Of a DNA stretch of 64,000 bases, positions 25,408 through 35,524 are shown piece after piece. The DNA is from Thermosipho japonicus (GTDB lineage: Bacteria > Thermotogota > Thermotogae > Thermotogales > Fervidobacteriaceae), in assembly GCF_014201655.1 (NCBI RefSeq), contig NZ_JACHEX010000003.1, positions 62,001 through 126,000 on the forward strand, in the 5' to 3' direction. Position 1 is the first letter of the stretch; each line of letters starts with the position of its first letter. The translations under genes and the position numbers were made by a program. Below the pieces are notes generated by a model. It had not been told where the DNA came from. It did no database searches and was given only the letters and a program-made list of their open reading frames with translations.

Positions 25408-26631
25408 TCATTTCTTCAACATGCTAATCAAAATATCTTCAAATTCTTCTACTAATACATCCCATTTTCTATATTTTTCTATATATTCTTTATTTTTTTT
25501 ACCCATTTTTAAGACATCATCTAAGTTATTAAAAATATAAAAAATTGCTTTTTCAAATGATCCTTCTTTTTTTGGAATATAAAAAATTGCGTCTTCTGTT
25601 TCAGATAGTAGTAAGCCAGGATGATAAATACTCAAGATAGGTTTACCAGATGCCATATAATCCATTAATTTGAAAGAGCTATATGCTGGATATTTTGTAT
25701 TGTTAAAGTCACTAAGAGAAAACAACAATATATCACTTTTTTCCTTAATTAAATATGGAATATACTTTTTAGGTATTGGATCAAAAAAATACACATTTTT
25801 TTCACTTTGAGCTATCTTTTTTAATTCATCTTTTTTCGAACCAGCACCTATAAAAACAAATGAAAATTTATTTTTTAAATTATCAGGTAATTTTTTTATT
25901 TCTTTAACTATATAATCCAACCCGTTAGAAGGGCCTAGTGAACCCGTATATACAATCTTAATTGTATTTTCTGGAATCTTATTAAATAACTCATCAACAA
26001 TATCTTCTCTCATAACATTGTTAAATATTTTGGTATCAATACCATTAGGTATAAAATATATTGGTTTTTCAAAAATAATCTTTAATCTTTTTAAATGTTC
26101 TGAAATATCTGGCACAAGACTTATTATACCAGAAGATTTAGAATAATACTTTTTGCACATATAATCAAAAACCTTAACAACTATATGTTTTACTGGTAAT
26201 ATTCCAGCTTCAATTAAATCATCTGGCCATATATCTCTAATTTCCACTACATACGGTACTTTATACTTTTTAGAATAATAACTTCCAAGCTTCCAAGCAA
26301 AAGGATGAGGTGAAGATGCTACAATTATATCTGGTTTTTTTAATAGCAGTTTTTTCCCATTTTTATAATAATCATACGAAGAGAAAAATCTACTTACCCC
26401 GTTACTTTTATACTCCCTTGTATCTACAACAAAATATTCCACACCATTTTCTACAAAATAATTATCTTTTAATTCTGTCCATCTTCTTTGTAATAAATGC
26501 GAATAATTACCTACAACAATAGAAACTTCATGCCCTTTTTCAACTAATCTTTTTCCTATTTCATAATGCCTGGTTTCTGCTGAGCCAAAAGAAGGTATAC
26601 TTGCATAATGATTTAGAATTACTACTTTCAA
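25408..26631 (-). CDS. Glycosyltransferase family 4 (WbuB-like)
   Basis: 407 residues, starting at TTG (26631-26629) after GGAGTTG; the TTG overlaps the stop of wecB. The N-terminal Rossmann half (ILNHYASIPSFGSAETRHYE, EIRDIWPDDLIEAG) is typical of WbuB-type transferases. The C-terminal half has YTGSLGPSNGLDY and FKLMDYMASGKPIL, where the GT4 family places its nucleotide-sugar-binding acidic motif. It likely adds an N-acetylated amino sugar to a lipid-linked unit; placement next to wecB suggests a ManNAc or related donor, but this is inference. Confidence 0.85.
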   Translation of the reverse strand: MKVVILNHYASIPSFGSAETRHYEIGKRLVEKGHEVSIVVGNYSHLLQRRWTELKDNYFVENGVEYFVVDTREYKSNGVSRFFSSYDYYKNGKKLLLKKPDIIVASSPHPFAWKLGSYYSKKYKVPYVVEIRDIWPDDLIEAGILPVKHIVVKVFDYMCKKYYSKSSGIISLVPDISEHLKRLKIIFEKPIYFIPNGIDTKIFNNVMREDIVDELFNKIPENTIKIVYTGSLGPSNGLDYIVKEIKKLPDNLKNKFSFVFIGAGSKKDELKKIAQSEKNVYFFDPIPKKYIPYLIKEKSDILLFSLSDFNNTKYPAYSSFKLMDYMASGKPILSIYHPGLLLSETEDAIFYIPKKEGSFEKAIFYIFNNLDDVLKMGKKNKEYIEKYRKWDVLVEEFEDILISMLKK

Positions 26632-27698
26632 AATTTCAACTCCTGATTATTTAAGATAATCTTAATAATTTTTTTGTTAGCTTCACCATTCCCATATACA
26701 TTATTTGGATAGTCTGAATTGTTATCTTCAAATATTTTTTCATAAATATTGTTTTCATTTGCTAATTTATTCCATTTTAATTCTATTAATTCCCTCCAAC
26801 CAGTATCTGGCATAATTACTATTGCCTGTTTTTTAGAAAAATACGCTTCTTTTTGTAAACCGCCACTATCTGTTATTATTTTCCAACATCTTTTAACTAA
26901 TCCCATTAAATTCAAATAATCTATCGGTTCTAATACTATAACTTTTTCTAAATACTTTTCTAAATTAAATTCTTTTATTCTTTTTTTAGTTCTTGGATGC
27001 ACTGTAAATACTATTGTTGTTTCTTTAGATATTTTTTCTACTTGCTGAAGTATTTTTTCTAATTTTTCATTATTATCAACATTAAAGTCTCTGTGTAATG
27101 TCATAACTATATATTCATTTTCCTTTAATTTTAAATCGTTAAAGACATCATAGTTAAATTTAGGCTCCATTATTTTATATAAGTCATACATCACATCTCC
27201 AACAAAGTAGACACCTTTTGTAATTCCTTCAGCTTTTAAATTTTTTACTGCAAGCTCACTTGGGCAAAAAAGATACTTCGAAATTCTATCTGTTAATACT
27301 CTATTTATTTCTTCTGGCATATCCTTTGGCTCTTGCCTAATACCAGCCTCAATATGAGCTACAGGTATTTTCAGTTTACTTGCTACCAGTGCCCCCGCAA
27401 GTGTTGTATTTGTATCCCCATACACTAAAATTACATCTGGCTTTTCCTTTATTACTACCTTTTCAAACTCTATCATTATTTTACCAGTCATTTCACCATG
27501 ATTCCCTGACCCAACATTTAAATAATAATCTGGCACTTTTATTTTTAATGTTTCAAAGAATATACCAGACATATTCTTATCATAATGTTGACCTGAGTGA
27601 ACTAAAATTTCTTTTATCCCATTTCTTTCGAATTCTTTATGTATGACTGCCTCTTTTATAAACTGTGGTCTTGCACCTACCAAACTTAATACTTTCAT
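26628..27698 (-). CDS. wecB: UDP-N-acetylglucosamine 2-epimerase (non-hydrolysing)
   Basis: 356 residues from the ATG at 27698, which has GAGGTG upstream; an earlier in-frame start lacks one. Hallmarks are VGARPQFIKEA at the N-terminus, HSGQHYDKNMSG, YGDTNTTLAGALVASK, HIEAGIR and SGGLQKEAYF. The enzyme interconverts UDP-GlcNAc and UDP-ManNAc in the cytoplasm, supplying ManNAc for surface polysaccharide. It overlaps the downstream glycosyltransferase by four bases, so the two are co-translated. It seems to be the first gene of a short unit that starts in the divergent gap at 27699-27903. Confidence 0.93.
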   Translation of the reverse strand: MKVLSLVGARPQFIKEAVIHKEFERNGIKEILVHSGQHYDKNMSGIFFETLKIKVPDYYLNVGSGNHGEMTGKIMIEFEKVVIKEKPDVILVYGDTNTTLAGALVASKLKIPVAHIEAGIRQEPKDMPEEINRVLTDRISKYLFCPSELAVKNLKAEGITKGVYFVGDVMYDLYKIMEPKFNYDVFNDLKLKENEYIVMTLHRDFNVDNNEKLEKILQQVEKISKETTIVFTVHPRTKKRIKEFNLEKYLEKVIVLEPIDYLNLMGLVKRCWKIITDSGGLQKEAYFSKKQAIVIMPDTGWRELIELKWNKLANENNIYEKIFEDNNSDYPNNVYGNGEANKKIIKIILNNQELKF

Positions 27699-27903
27699 AT
27701 TTTCACCTCGCAAAATCAATCATTTTAATAATCTTCAATAAAATTATAGCACTATTACTAAAAATAGACCTTAACAGATTTAAATCATCAAAAACATTAT
27801 ACCCTTTCTTTTTACTATTATGATAAAATACTTATAGAAATTTGCATAAAGTATTAATTATTTCTAATCAATAAGTAATAAAACACCAATCGTGGAGGAT
27901 GAA
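27699..27903. promoter_or_regulatory. Divergent promoter region
   Basis: Separates wecB (minus) from a plus-strand glycosyltransferase. A minus-strand TATAAT lies at 27748-27743, suitably placed for wecB. For the plus strand, a TATGATAAAATAC stretch (about 27819-27831) could be a -10 region. No -35 match is convincing on either side. Confidence 0.4.
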
Positions 27904-29100
27904 ATGGAAGGTAGAAATATATACATTATTACAAATTCTTACCCTGAAAAATTTGAAACTTTTAATTCCCAAGAAATGGAATTCGCAATTAAAAATTTTA
28001 ATAATGTAAAAATTTTAAGCTTTTCTAGGCACAAGCCTTGCAATAACAGCAACAGCAAAGTTAGTCATTTTAATTTGTTCCAAGGTATTCTAGAACTTTT
28101 ATTTCCCAAAAATAAATCTAATTATCTTAAATATTTAAAAGTTCTAAAATTTGTTTTTGTAAAAAATCCTAAAGAATTCATTAGAAACATATACTCATAT
28201 CTTCTAGCTCTTGCAATTCTAAGGAAAATAAAACTTAAGCCTAATGATATCATATTTTCCTATTGGTTATCAAGAGCTACCATCATTGCTTACTATATCA
28301 GTATAATAACTAATACTGAATTTGTTTGCCAAGGTCACGGTTCAGATATATATATACATCCCCCGAAAAACTTGAATAAAATACTTAAAAAAGCTAAAGC
28401 AGTTATTACAATATCTCAAACAAACAAAAATTACCTTGCTAAAAAATATCAAATACCTCCTGAGAAAATAAAAGTGTTTAGGTTAGGAGTTTCTCTAGAG
28501 TTTTACAATAAATTAAAAGCTAAAAAATCCTTGGTTAATAACAAAAAAGAAAGTTTTATAAGATTCTTAAGTGTATCTAGATACATTCCAGTGAAAGGTG
28601 TTGACATTCTTCTAAAAGCTGTTTATGATCTTGTATACAACAAAAACATTAAAAATATCCGCTTTGAAATTTTCGGCGGTGGAAAGCTATATAGAAAATA
28701 TATGTCTTTTGTAAAAAAACATAAGTTAAATAACTATGTTAAGTTGAATCAGTGGATTGAAAAAGACAAGCTAATCGTAGAACTATTAAAAAGTGATTGT
28801 TTTGTTCTTTCAAGTAGAAGTGAAGGCCTACCAGTAGTTCTAATGGAAGCAACTGCAGCTTCTCTTCCAATTGTCGCAACAAACGTCGGCGGGGTCAGCG
28901 AAATTGCTATTGAAAATTTCAACGCAATTTTAGCGAAAGAGCTTTCTCCAAAAAGTTTAAGTAAAGCTATTGAAGAGTTTTTGAAGCTCGATGAAAACAA
29001 AATCAAGGAAATGAAAGAAAATTCAGAAAATTTGTATCTCAACAATTATATACTCGAAAAAAACATCACTGAAAAATACGAGTTTTTACAAAGACTATAA
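27904..29100 (+). CDS. Glycosyltransferase family 4
   Basis: 398 residues from the ATG at 27904, just after GGAGG; a GTG at 27892 would sit on that site. GT4 features: CQGHGSDIYIHPP in the N-terminal domain, VSRYIPVKGVDILLKA, FEIFGGG, and SRSEGLPVVLMEATAASLP with the EX7E-type acidic motif. It is the only plus-strand gene of the polysaccharide region. Its stop lies one base from the stop of the convergent gene at 29102, leaving no room for a terminator, so opposing transcripts must overlap. It transfers an unknown sugar. Confidence 0.88.
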   Translation: MEGRNIYIITNSYPEKFETFNSQEMEFAIKNFNNVKILSFSRHKPCNNSNSKVSHFNLFQGILELLFPKNKSNYLKYLKVLKFVFVKNPKEFIRNIYSYLLALAILRKIKLKPNDIIFSYWLSRATIIAYYISIITNTEFVCQGHGSDIYIHPPKNLNKILKKAKAVITISQTNKNYLAKKYQIPPEKIKVFRLGVSLEFYNKLKAKKSLVNNKKESFIRFLSVSRYIPVKGVDILLKAVYDLVYNKNIKNIRFEIFGGGKLYRKYMSFVKKHKLNNYVKLNQWIEKDKLIVELLKSDCFVLSSRSEGLPVVLMEATAASLPIVATNVGGVSEIAIENFNAILAKELSPKSLSKAIEEFLKLDENKIKEMKENSENLYLNNYILEKNITEKYEFLQRL

Positions 29101-29101
29101 A

Positions 29102-30268
29102 CTAGTTCATATTATCCAATACTTTTTTGAGCTCATCCACAATCTTTTTCATTTTATTATTCCAGCTTAATTTTCTTTCTGCATAACTTCTCATCAGAGA
29201 AGGATAATTTTTATTTTTTATATGTTTGTAAAAATTTAATATTTCTTTTATGTTTATTGGGCTTTCATCGGAAGGAACCCTAAACATAAATTCAAAACTT
29301 TCTTCAAAATCTTCATCAGTGGAAGAAAATATAAATGGTATACCTCTTGCACAATATTCTCTTAACTTTAAGGTGCTTGATTTTAAAAGACCTATTCTAT
29401 GCAAACCAAGTGAGCCAATCGCAATATTGCTAATATCAAATATCTCGTCTAATCTTTCACCAGTTTTATATCCATGAAATATAACATATTCTGTAAGGCC
29501 TAGATTTTTAGTTAAAGCTTTTAAATTATTAAGTCCCCTCCCTTCTCCAACTATATGAAAGAATACTTTTACATTAGGACTATCTTTGTAATATTCCTTA
29601 AGCCCTCTAATTACCCTATCATACCCGTGCCAGGGAGATACATTGGCAACACCTATTAAATTAATTTCATCTTCTTTTTCTATTTTTCGTTTAAGCTTAT
29701 ATCTTTTAACATCAATGCCATTTGTAATTTTTATAGCTTTTATTCCATAGATTTTACTTTCATCGGAAGTGGTAACAATAAAATCAATTTTCCCTTTTAG
29801 ATGTTTATTATAAAAACTATCTAAAATTAAATTAATTTTAGATAGTTCTTTATCGTATGGGTATGTAGGTACATCTAAAATCACAACTTTTTCTATTTTT
29901 CTCAATTTTTTAATAAATTTTACAGCAAAATAATTCCAAGGTAGTAAATTTCTAACATAAGCAGTTTCAATTTTTTCACTTTTTATATAATCTATCAAAA
30001 TGTCAAAAATCTCTTTCATTCTGCGTAAAATTTTCAATTTTCTCAAAAATATACTTTCATTTCCTTCAATAACACTTTTATTTTTAAAATCATAAATTTT
30101 TTTTATTTCTTCTCCATTTCTAATATATATAGCCTTATTTTTCACTATAAGCTCATATACATTAATTCCATTAAATTCTAAGGCTTCACACTGCTGTTTT
30201 ATTTTTAAAGAAGGCCCTATTGAAGTTGGATCATCGCGATTATCAAGAGCTACAAAAATTAAATTCAT
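29102..30268 (-). CDS. Glycosyltransferase, GT4-like
   Basis: 388 residues; the ATG at 30268 has GGAGGTAA upstream. The N-terminal part (FVALDNRDDPTSIGPSLK, ILDVPTYPYD) and C-terminal part (IGVANVSPWHGYDRVIRGL, HIVGEGRGL, FHGYKTGERL, LKLREYCARGIPFIFSS) show the two-domain GT-B fold. A glutamate in LREY sits where the family binds the donor phosphate. It is in the minus-strand operon that starts with the SLBB gene and is the last gene of that run before the convergent neighbour. Donor and acceptor unknown. Confidence 0.82.
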   Translation of the reverse strand: MNLIFVALDNRDDPTSIGPSLKIKQQCEALEFNGINVYELIVKNKAIYIRNGEEIKKIYDFKNKSVIEGNESIFLRKLKILRRMKEIFDILIDYIKSEKIETAYVRNLLPWNYFAVKFIKKLRKIEKVVILDVPTYPYDKELSKINLILDSFYNKHLKGKIDFIVTTSDESKIYGIKAIKITNGIDVKRYKLKRKIEKEDEINLIGVANVSPWHGYDRVIRGLKEYYKDSPNVKVFFHIVGEGRGLNNLKALTKNLGLTEYVIFHGYKTGERLDEIFDISNIAIGSLGLHRIGLLKSSTLKLREYCARGIPFIFSSTDEDFEESFEFMFRVPSDESPINIKEILNFYKHIKNKNYPSLMRSYAERKLSWNNKMKKIVDELKKVLDNMN

Positions 30269-30285
30269 CTTTACCTCCTAAAAAG

Positions 30286-31395
30286 TTAATTTAATATAAA
30301 ATTTATAAATGCTTTTTCTTTTTCTTTGTCCCATACATACAAATTTTTGAATTTTTCAATATTCTCCAAAATACTGCTGTAATTTTCATATGCTTTCATT
30401 ACTTGCTGAACAGAACCATTAACATCTTTTGGATCTATTACAACCCCAATATTGTGTTTTTTTACCTCATTTGCCATTGAAATAAAATTCTTATTAATAA
30501 TAACAGGTGTCCCAGCAGCAATCGAGTCAAAAAATTTATGCGGAAAAGAATAAAAATAATTTTTTTGTTCATTTCCAAATGATTCATATGAAACAAGTGA
30601 AAATGAAGCTTTTGATAATTCTTTCATCATTTCCTCATACGGTAAAAATGAAGTAAACTCATGAGGAATATCTTTGAAATATTCTGAATCCATACCAATA
30701 ATCTTAAATTTGAAACCAAACAAAATTAATTTATTTATAATCTCCTTTTCATAATCAATATTTCTTGGGGTTTTTCCTACAAATACAATTTCCTTTTCTT
30801 TTTTACTAGTTTTCAAAGTGACATTAGCATAATTTGGAACTATTAAATAAGGCTTTTTTATTTTTAATATCTTATACATATCCTCTTTCATTTCTTTAGA
30901 AACAAAAATCAATTTATCTGACATAATAAACTGTTTTTTTAAGATATACCACATTATTTTCTCTTTTAAAGCTTTTTTTATTCCACTTAAGTGCTTATAG
31001 TAATTCTCAGGATGGTATTCATGAATATCATAAATTATTTTTTTATTCCTTTTTTTGGCTATTTTAAATGATTTTAAAGGAAATCTAGTTAAAAAATAAT
31101 GAAAGTATAAAATGTCATAATCCATTTCTTTAATTAACATTAATATTTTTTCTTCTATTTTTGCCAAATTTTTTATATTTTTTAATTTCACTTTAAAATT
31201 TATTTTATTTGGCAAAGAAATGGGATCTGAATATCTCAAAGGAATATATGTTATATTACCTTCTTGATAACTTTTATGTTCTTCTGTTGAATAGTATTGA
31301 TAAATAACTTTATGTTCTCTAGAAAGCATTTCTACCGTTTTAAAAACTCTTTTATCTCTTTTTGTATGCATATGACCAATTATAAGAATTTTCAT
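30286..31395 (-). CDS. Glycosyltransferase, GT4-like
   Basis: 369 residues; ATG at 31395 after GAGGTGC. MKILIIGHMHTKRDKRVFK opens the N-terminal Rossmann domain, DIHEYHPENYY follows, and the C-terminal domain has VFVGKTPRNIDYE and YSFPHKFFDSIAAGTPVI. Members with this pattern act on lipid-linked saccharides at the inner membrane face. It lies 17 bases from the next gene, within one operon with the flippase and acyltransferase. Substrate unknown. Confidence 0.82.
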   Translation of the reverse strand: MKILIIGHMHTKRDKRVFKTVEMLSREHKVIYQYYSTEEHKSYQEGNITYIPLRYSDPISLPNKINFKVKLKNIKNLAKIEEKILMLIKEMDYDILYFHYFLTRFPLKSFKIAKKRNKKIIYDIHEYHPENYYKHLSGIKKALKEKIMWYILKKQFIMSDKLIFVSKEMKEDMYKILKIKKPYLIVPNYANVTLKTSKKEKEIVFVGKTPRNIDYEKEIINKLILFGFKFKIIGMDSEYFKDIPHEFTSFLPYEEMMKELSKASFSLVSYESFGNEQKNYFYSFPHKFFDSIAAGTPVIINKNFISMANEVKKHNIGVVIDPKDVNGSVQQVMKAYENYSSILENIEKFKNLYVWDKEKEKAFINFILN

Positions 31396-31413
31396 AAAAG
31401 CACCTCACAGAAT

Positions 31414-32859
31414 CTATTTCTTTAAATTAATTATTTTTAAAACGGAAAAAACGTATTTTAAAATTTCATTATTCACCAATTTTGACAAAACAAGAAATGA
31501 AACAACAAAAGATAAAAACATAAATAACAATCCCAATAAATTACTAGAAAACAAGCTATAAAAAATATAAAATCCAGAGTTAATACCGACAGTAACAACA
31601 ATTGATTTAAACCAATTTATCCATGGAAAGGTTTCAGAAAATTTTATATTCAAAATATTTTTTATATTAAACAATTGTAAAAATACTAAAAATACTGTAG
31701 TTAAAACAGTAGCAATAACTGCTCCAATAGGACCTAATTTTATCACTAAAAGAATGTCCAAAATTAGATTAAATATTAAAGAATAGACTGCATTAATTAA
31801 GAAAAGCCTGTTGTTTTTTGTTGCCACAAATATGGAGCCATAAACATAAATTCTAAAGTACAACATGATTTGATAAATTCTAAAATAAGGGATCGATGCT
31901 AAATATTTTTCTGAGAAAATAAAGACTATAAATGGCTTTGCAAAAAATATTAGTGAACTAGCAATTGGAATCATTAATGTAACCATTATATTTCCAGAAC
32001 GAATCCACAATTCCTTTAATTTTTGAACATTATCTAAGTCTTTTAACTTTTTCAATTCGGGAATTAAAACTGTAAAAAGAGAAGATGTTAAAAGAGAAAG
32101 AAATGGTATTTCATATGCTCCATTTGAAAAAATTGCAAAATCAACACTGTCAACAAAATATCCAACTACCAACTTATCCACATTTTTATTCAACATTCCT
32201 AAAATCGTTGATAAACCTATTGGAACACCAAAAATAACAATTTCTCTTACCATTTTTAAATTAAGATATCTAAAATTAATATCTTTACGAGTAAAGCTAA
32301 TCAAAAGTAAAATTCCAATAATATATCTTAAAATTAATAGAACCAAAATATTCAATATAGTATATTTTTCGAAAATTAAATAAAACAACAGTCCTAAAAA
32401 CCAAAAAAAAGTGGGAATTAACGTATAAGAAATTAGTTTTTTTGTTCTATTTAAAGCAACTAAAATATTTTCTGTTGCAGAGGAAAAAATACCTAGTGAA
32501 TATATCAGAGAAATTATAAGAACATTGTTCTTAAAAAAATTTACTTTAAAATTTGCATCAAACAAATCTGCCAAAAACGGTGAAATAATCAATACCAAAA
32601 CTGAAAAAGAAGTCAGACTAACATATAAATTTGTCAAATACTCTTTTTTTCTTTCAGTAGACAAATAAAATAATGCTGAATTTGGTATTCCCAAAGTCAG
32701 TATACTTATTACCAATTGTTGAGATATCAAAACTTGTCTATATATACCATAGTCAGATATAAACAAAAATCTTGATAAAAGCATTATGGATGCTATATCA
32801 AATATAGTTTTTATAACTTTTGAAGCAAATAAAATAGAACCCGATTTTTTTATTGACAC
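31414..32859 (-). CDS. Wzx-type polysaccharide flippase
   Basis: 481 residues with about 12-14 hydrophobic segments and short charged loops, the profile of MATE/MOP-superfamily flippases. Starts at GTG (32859), immediately after the stop of the acyltransferase gene, with GGAGGCGA inside that gene's end, so translation is coupled. N-terminal SGSILFASKVIKTIFDIASI and the LSRFLFISDYGIYRQ loop are typical. It would move lipid-linked repeat units across the inner membrane. Cluster 2 has a second, different flippase (49286-50701), so two polysaccharides may be made. Confidence 0.88.
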   Translation of the reverse strand: MSIKKSGSILFASKVIKTIFDIASIMLLSRFLFISDYGIYRQVLISQQLVISILTLGIPNSALFYLSTERKKEYLTNLYVSLTSFSVLVLIISPFLADLFDANFKVNFFKNNVLIISLIYSLGIFSSATENILVALNRTKKLISYTLIPTFFWFLGLLFYLIFEKYTILNILVLLILRYIIGILLLISFTRKDINFRYLNLKMVREIVIFGVPIGLSTILGMLNKNVDKLVVGYFVDSVDFAIFSNGAYEIPFLSLLTSSLFTVLIPELKKLKDLDNVQKLKELWIRSGNIMVTLMIPIASSLIFFAKPFIVFIFSEKYLASIPYFRIYQIMLYFRIYVYGSIFVATKNNRLFLINAVYSLIFNLILDILLVIKLGPIGAVIATVLTTVFLVFLQLFNIKNILNIKFSETFPWINWFKSIVVTVGINSGFYIFYSLFSSNLLGLLFMFLSFVVSFLVLSKLVNNEILKYVFSVLKIINLKK

Positions 32860-33444
32860 TTATTCGCCTCCAAGGTTATTATCTTTACATTCTAATTTTT
32901 TTATAATCCTTGCAGGATTACCTGCAATTATACAATTCCCTTCGGGAAAACTATGTGTTACAACACTTCCAGCACCTATAATAGTTCTAGGACCTAAAAT
33001 CACGCCTGGAAGTATTACTACATTCATACCTATCCAGCAATTTTCACCTATTATTACATCTTTACCGGGCAAATGTTCTTCCAATTTACAAGGATTATGA
33101 TTGCCAGTAATTATTCCTACATTTGAAGCTATTAACGTCCCTTTACCAATAACTATTTTTCCATAACCAGATTGAAAATATTTACCAAATCCTTGAAAAT
33201 TATTTAAATCGTCCACATCAAAAATAATATCATTAGGATTCCCAACAATTATTTGATGAGACACCGGCCAAGGAACTCTTCTATTAAATCCTAATATTTT
33301 CTGAAACCAAACACTTCTCCAGGCCCAAAACCATCCATCTATTTTATCTTCAAACCATTTCCCTTTTAAATATTTCCTATCGAAAAAAAGAGAAAGTATA
33401 GCTTTTGAAAACAAAACAAAAAGCTTTTTTAATATCTTTTTCAT
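32860..33444 (-). CDS. Hexapeptide acetyltransferase (WbbJ/LacA-like)
   Basis: 194 residues from the ATG at 33444, after GGAGGGG; an in-frame TTG at 33492 has no site. A basic, hydrophobic N-terminal stretch is followed by left-handed beta-helix repeats (KIVIGKGTLIASNVGIITGNH, ENCWIGMNVVILPGVILG) and AGNPARIIKKL. The ITGNH histidine is in the position of the catalytic base of xenobiotic/LacA-type acetyltransferases. It probably O-acetylates a sugar of the repeat unit. Confidence 0.82.
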   Translation of the reverse strand: MKKILKKLFVLFSKAILSLFFDRKYLKGKWFEDKIDGWFWAWRSVWFQKILGFNRRVPWPVSHQIIVGNPNDIIFDVDDLNNFQGFGKYFQSGYGKIVIGKGTLIASNVGIITGNHNPCKLEEHLPGKDVIIGENCWIGMNVVILPGVILGPRTIIGAGSVVTHSFPEGNCIIAGNPARIIKKLECKDNNLGGE

Positions 33445-33536
33445 AACCCCTCCAATACCCTTATTCAACAATTTCTTTAAAAAGAAAATCAATAAATTGT
33501 CCCAATTATATTTTGTACCAAATTAAATACACAATA

Positions 33537-35501
33537 CTACTCTTTCAAAACTACAACCGAATCAACTAATTCAGTATATGCCTTTAAGAAACTTTCTTTT
33601 TCGCTAACATCTTTTTTTGCAATCAAAACGAACTTTTCACAGTATTTTACAAATGCCAAAACATCAGGATTTTCATAGTTTGGCAAGTTAAAGATTATAT
33701 AGTCATAATTTTGCATAATATTCTCAAAATCTTTTTCAAAATTACTAATCAATTTCAAAAATTCAGATGTTTCAGATGTTTTAGCAATAGAAAAAACATA
33801 TAAATTTTCCTTAAAATTATAGATATTACCTTTATCTGTTCCCTTCAAGCCTCGTGAAATATATTTCCCCTCAAAATCAATCAAAATAGTTCTTCCTGTT
33901 GAAGAGAAAAATTCTGCAAGCCTTAAAGTAATATCATCTTTTTCTTCAACTTTTCCAACACTTGTAACACCAATAGTTTTTGGTGTTTCATTTTTAAGTA
34001 AGTTCAACGCAATAGTTTTAATTTCGTTTAAAAATTCCAAGTTTGTAAAATCACTATTGCCTGTAAGAACTATTGGTTCTTTTTCAACAAGTTTTTCTAT
34101 ATCAAATGAGTCTCTAATCTTTTTATCACTAGCTTCTGACAAAAATACAGCCAAAATTCCAAGGAAAATTCCAAGAACTCCACCAATTGCCAAAGTAAGT
34201 TTTTTGTTAGGCTTTGCAGGCTTTTCAGGAATAAATGGCTCATCAACAATTATAGGAACATTTAAATTAAGACCAGCCTTGGTAAGTTTTGCCTCTTCAA
34301 GCTTTGATTTTAAAAGAATATACGCATTCTGTTTTAACTGATAATCTCTCTGTAAAGACAAATATTCTTGTTCTAGCTCTGGTAAATTCTTTATCTGTTT
34401 TTCCAAGTTTTCTCTTACACTTAAAAGAGCATTTAGGTATGATTTATAAATTTCAACAGACGATTGAGTAGAAACAAGGTCAGATGAAATAGAACTCAAA
34501 ATAGGGTCATCTGTGTTTAATTGACTTAAAAGAATATTTTTTATTTCTTCCTGTATCTTTTTTTGAGTCTCCTCTATTCTTGCTTTATACTCAGCAACTT
34601 CCGGTGAATCTTCTGAGTATTTTTGAAGAAGCGCATTATACTCTATCTGATAATCAGTTAATTTACTTCTAAGAGTTGAAATTATAGGACTGTTTGGAAT
34701 ATACTCAAGTTTTTCTATAAGACCTTTTACATAGCTGACATTATTTTTTAATTCTTCAAGTTTTGCTTTTAATTGCTTGTATTCTATCTGAGCAGATAAA
34801 TATTGTTTATCAATATCAGAAAATCTGTCCAGTAAAATCTCTGCTTCTTTTGAAGGAAGAACTGATTTTGTCTTTTTAAAATTAGTTATCTTTTCTTCTA
34901 TCTCAGTTAGTTCTTTTTCTGTTATAGGGAGTTGTTTTTGAATAAACTCTATCATATAGGAATTTTCGTCTTTATTTAACTCTTTTGAAACTTGAGTATA
35001 TGCGTCTATAAGTGCTTTGGAAATTTTGTAAGCAAGTTCTTTATCATCCATACTAACTTTTATCTCAATGAATGATGTATCTTTTAATGGTTGAACTGAT
35101 ATTATCTTTTCCTGAAGAGTTGAAATAACAGAATTTATGGTTATATTTTTCCTTGCTTCTTCATCCTTTGCTTTATTTTTAAAATAATCAAGTAAATTTA
35201 ATTGCTCAATAACCTTGGTAAGAGTCTTTCTACTCTTTATAATCTCTATCTCATCTGAAAGTCCTGGCTGACTTGTTCCTCCCAATATTAATGAAGCCGC
35301 TCCTGAAAGTGATGGCGCATTGCTTTTGGCAGGTATTTTAACTTTAGTAGATACCTCGTATATAGGAGTTGCAAAAAAGAATAAATAAACTCCTGTTGCA
35401 AGAACTGTTAGTATAAAGATACTCCAGAACCAGAATTTTCTCTTTTTAAAAATTTTTAGAATATCTGATAATGTTAATTCGTCTATTTGGTTGTTATCCA
35501 T
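33537..35501 (-). CDS. Wzz/GumC-type chain-length protein with degenerate kinase domain
   Basis: 654 residues; ATG at 35501 with GGAGGAC. Two membrane segments (about residues 31-51 and 430-450) enclose a long, largely coiled-coil periplasmic part, the Wzz arrangement. The C-terminal cytoplasmic domain follows the BY-kinase plan. However, the P-loop region reads TSVGKVEEKDDITLRLA instead of a GxGKT/S loop, the Walker A' strand is ILIDFEGK, and there is no terminal tyrosine cluster. It probably sets chain length with the SLBB protein upstream but does not phosphorylate. The two genes are 23 bases apart. Confidence 0.85.
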   Translation of the reverse strand: MDNNQIDELTLSDILKIFKKRKFWFWSIFILTVLATGVYLFFFATPIYEVSTKVKIPAKSNAPSLSGAASLILGGTSQPGLSDEIEIIKSRKTLTKVIEQLNLLDYFKNKAKDEEARKNITINSVISTLQEKIISVQPLKDTSFIEIKVSMDDKELAYKISKALIDAYTQVSKELNKDENSYMIEFIQKQLPITEKELTEIEEKITNFKKTKSVLPSKEAEILLDRFSDIDKQYLSAQIEYKQLKAKLEELKNNVSYVKGLIEKLEYIPNSPIISTLRSKLTDYQIEYNALLQKYSEDSPEVAEYKARIEETQKKIQEEIKNILLSQLNTDDPILSSISSDLVSTQSSVEIYKSYLNALLSVRENLEKQIKNLPELEQEYLSLQRDYQLKQNAYILLKSKLEEAKLTKAGLNLNVPIIVDEPFIPEKPAKPNKKLTLAIGGVLGIFLGILAVFLSEASDKKIRDSFDIEKLVEKEPIVLTGNSDFTNLEFLNEIKTIALNLLKNETPKTIGVTSVGKVEEKDDITLRLAEFFSSTGRTILIDFEGKYISRGLKGTDKGNIYNFKENLYVFSIAKTSETSEFLKLISNFEKDFENIMQNYDYIIFNLPNYENPDVLAFVKYCEKFVLIAKKDVSEKESFLKAYTELVDSVVVLKE

Positions 35502-35524
35502 ATTTTTGTCCTCCTTTAACTTTA

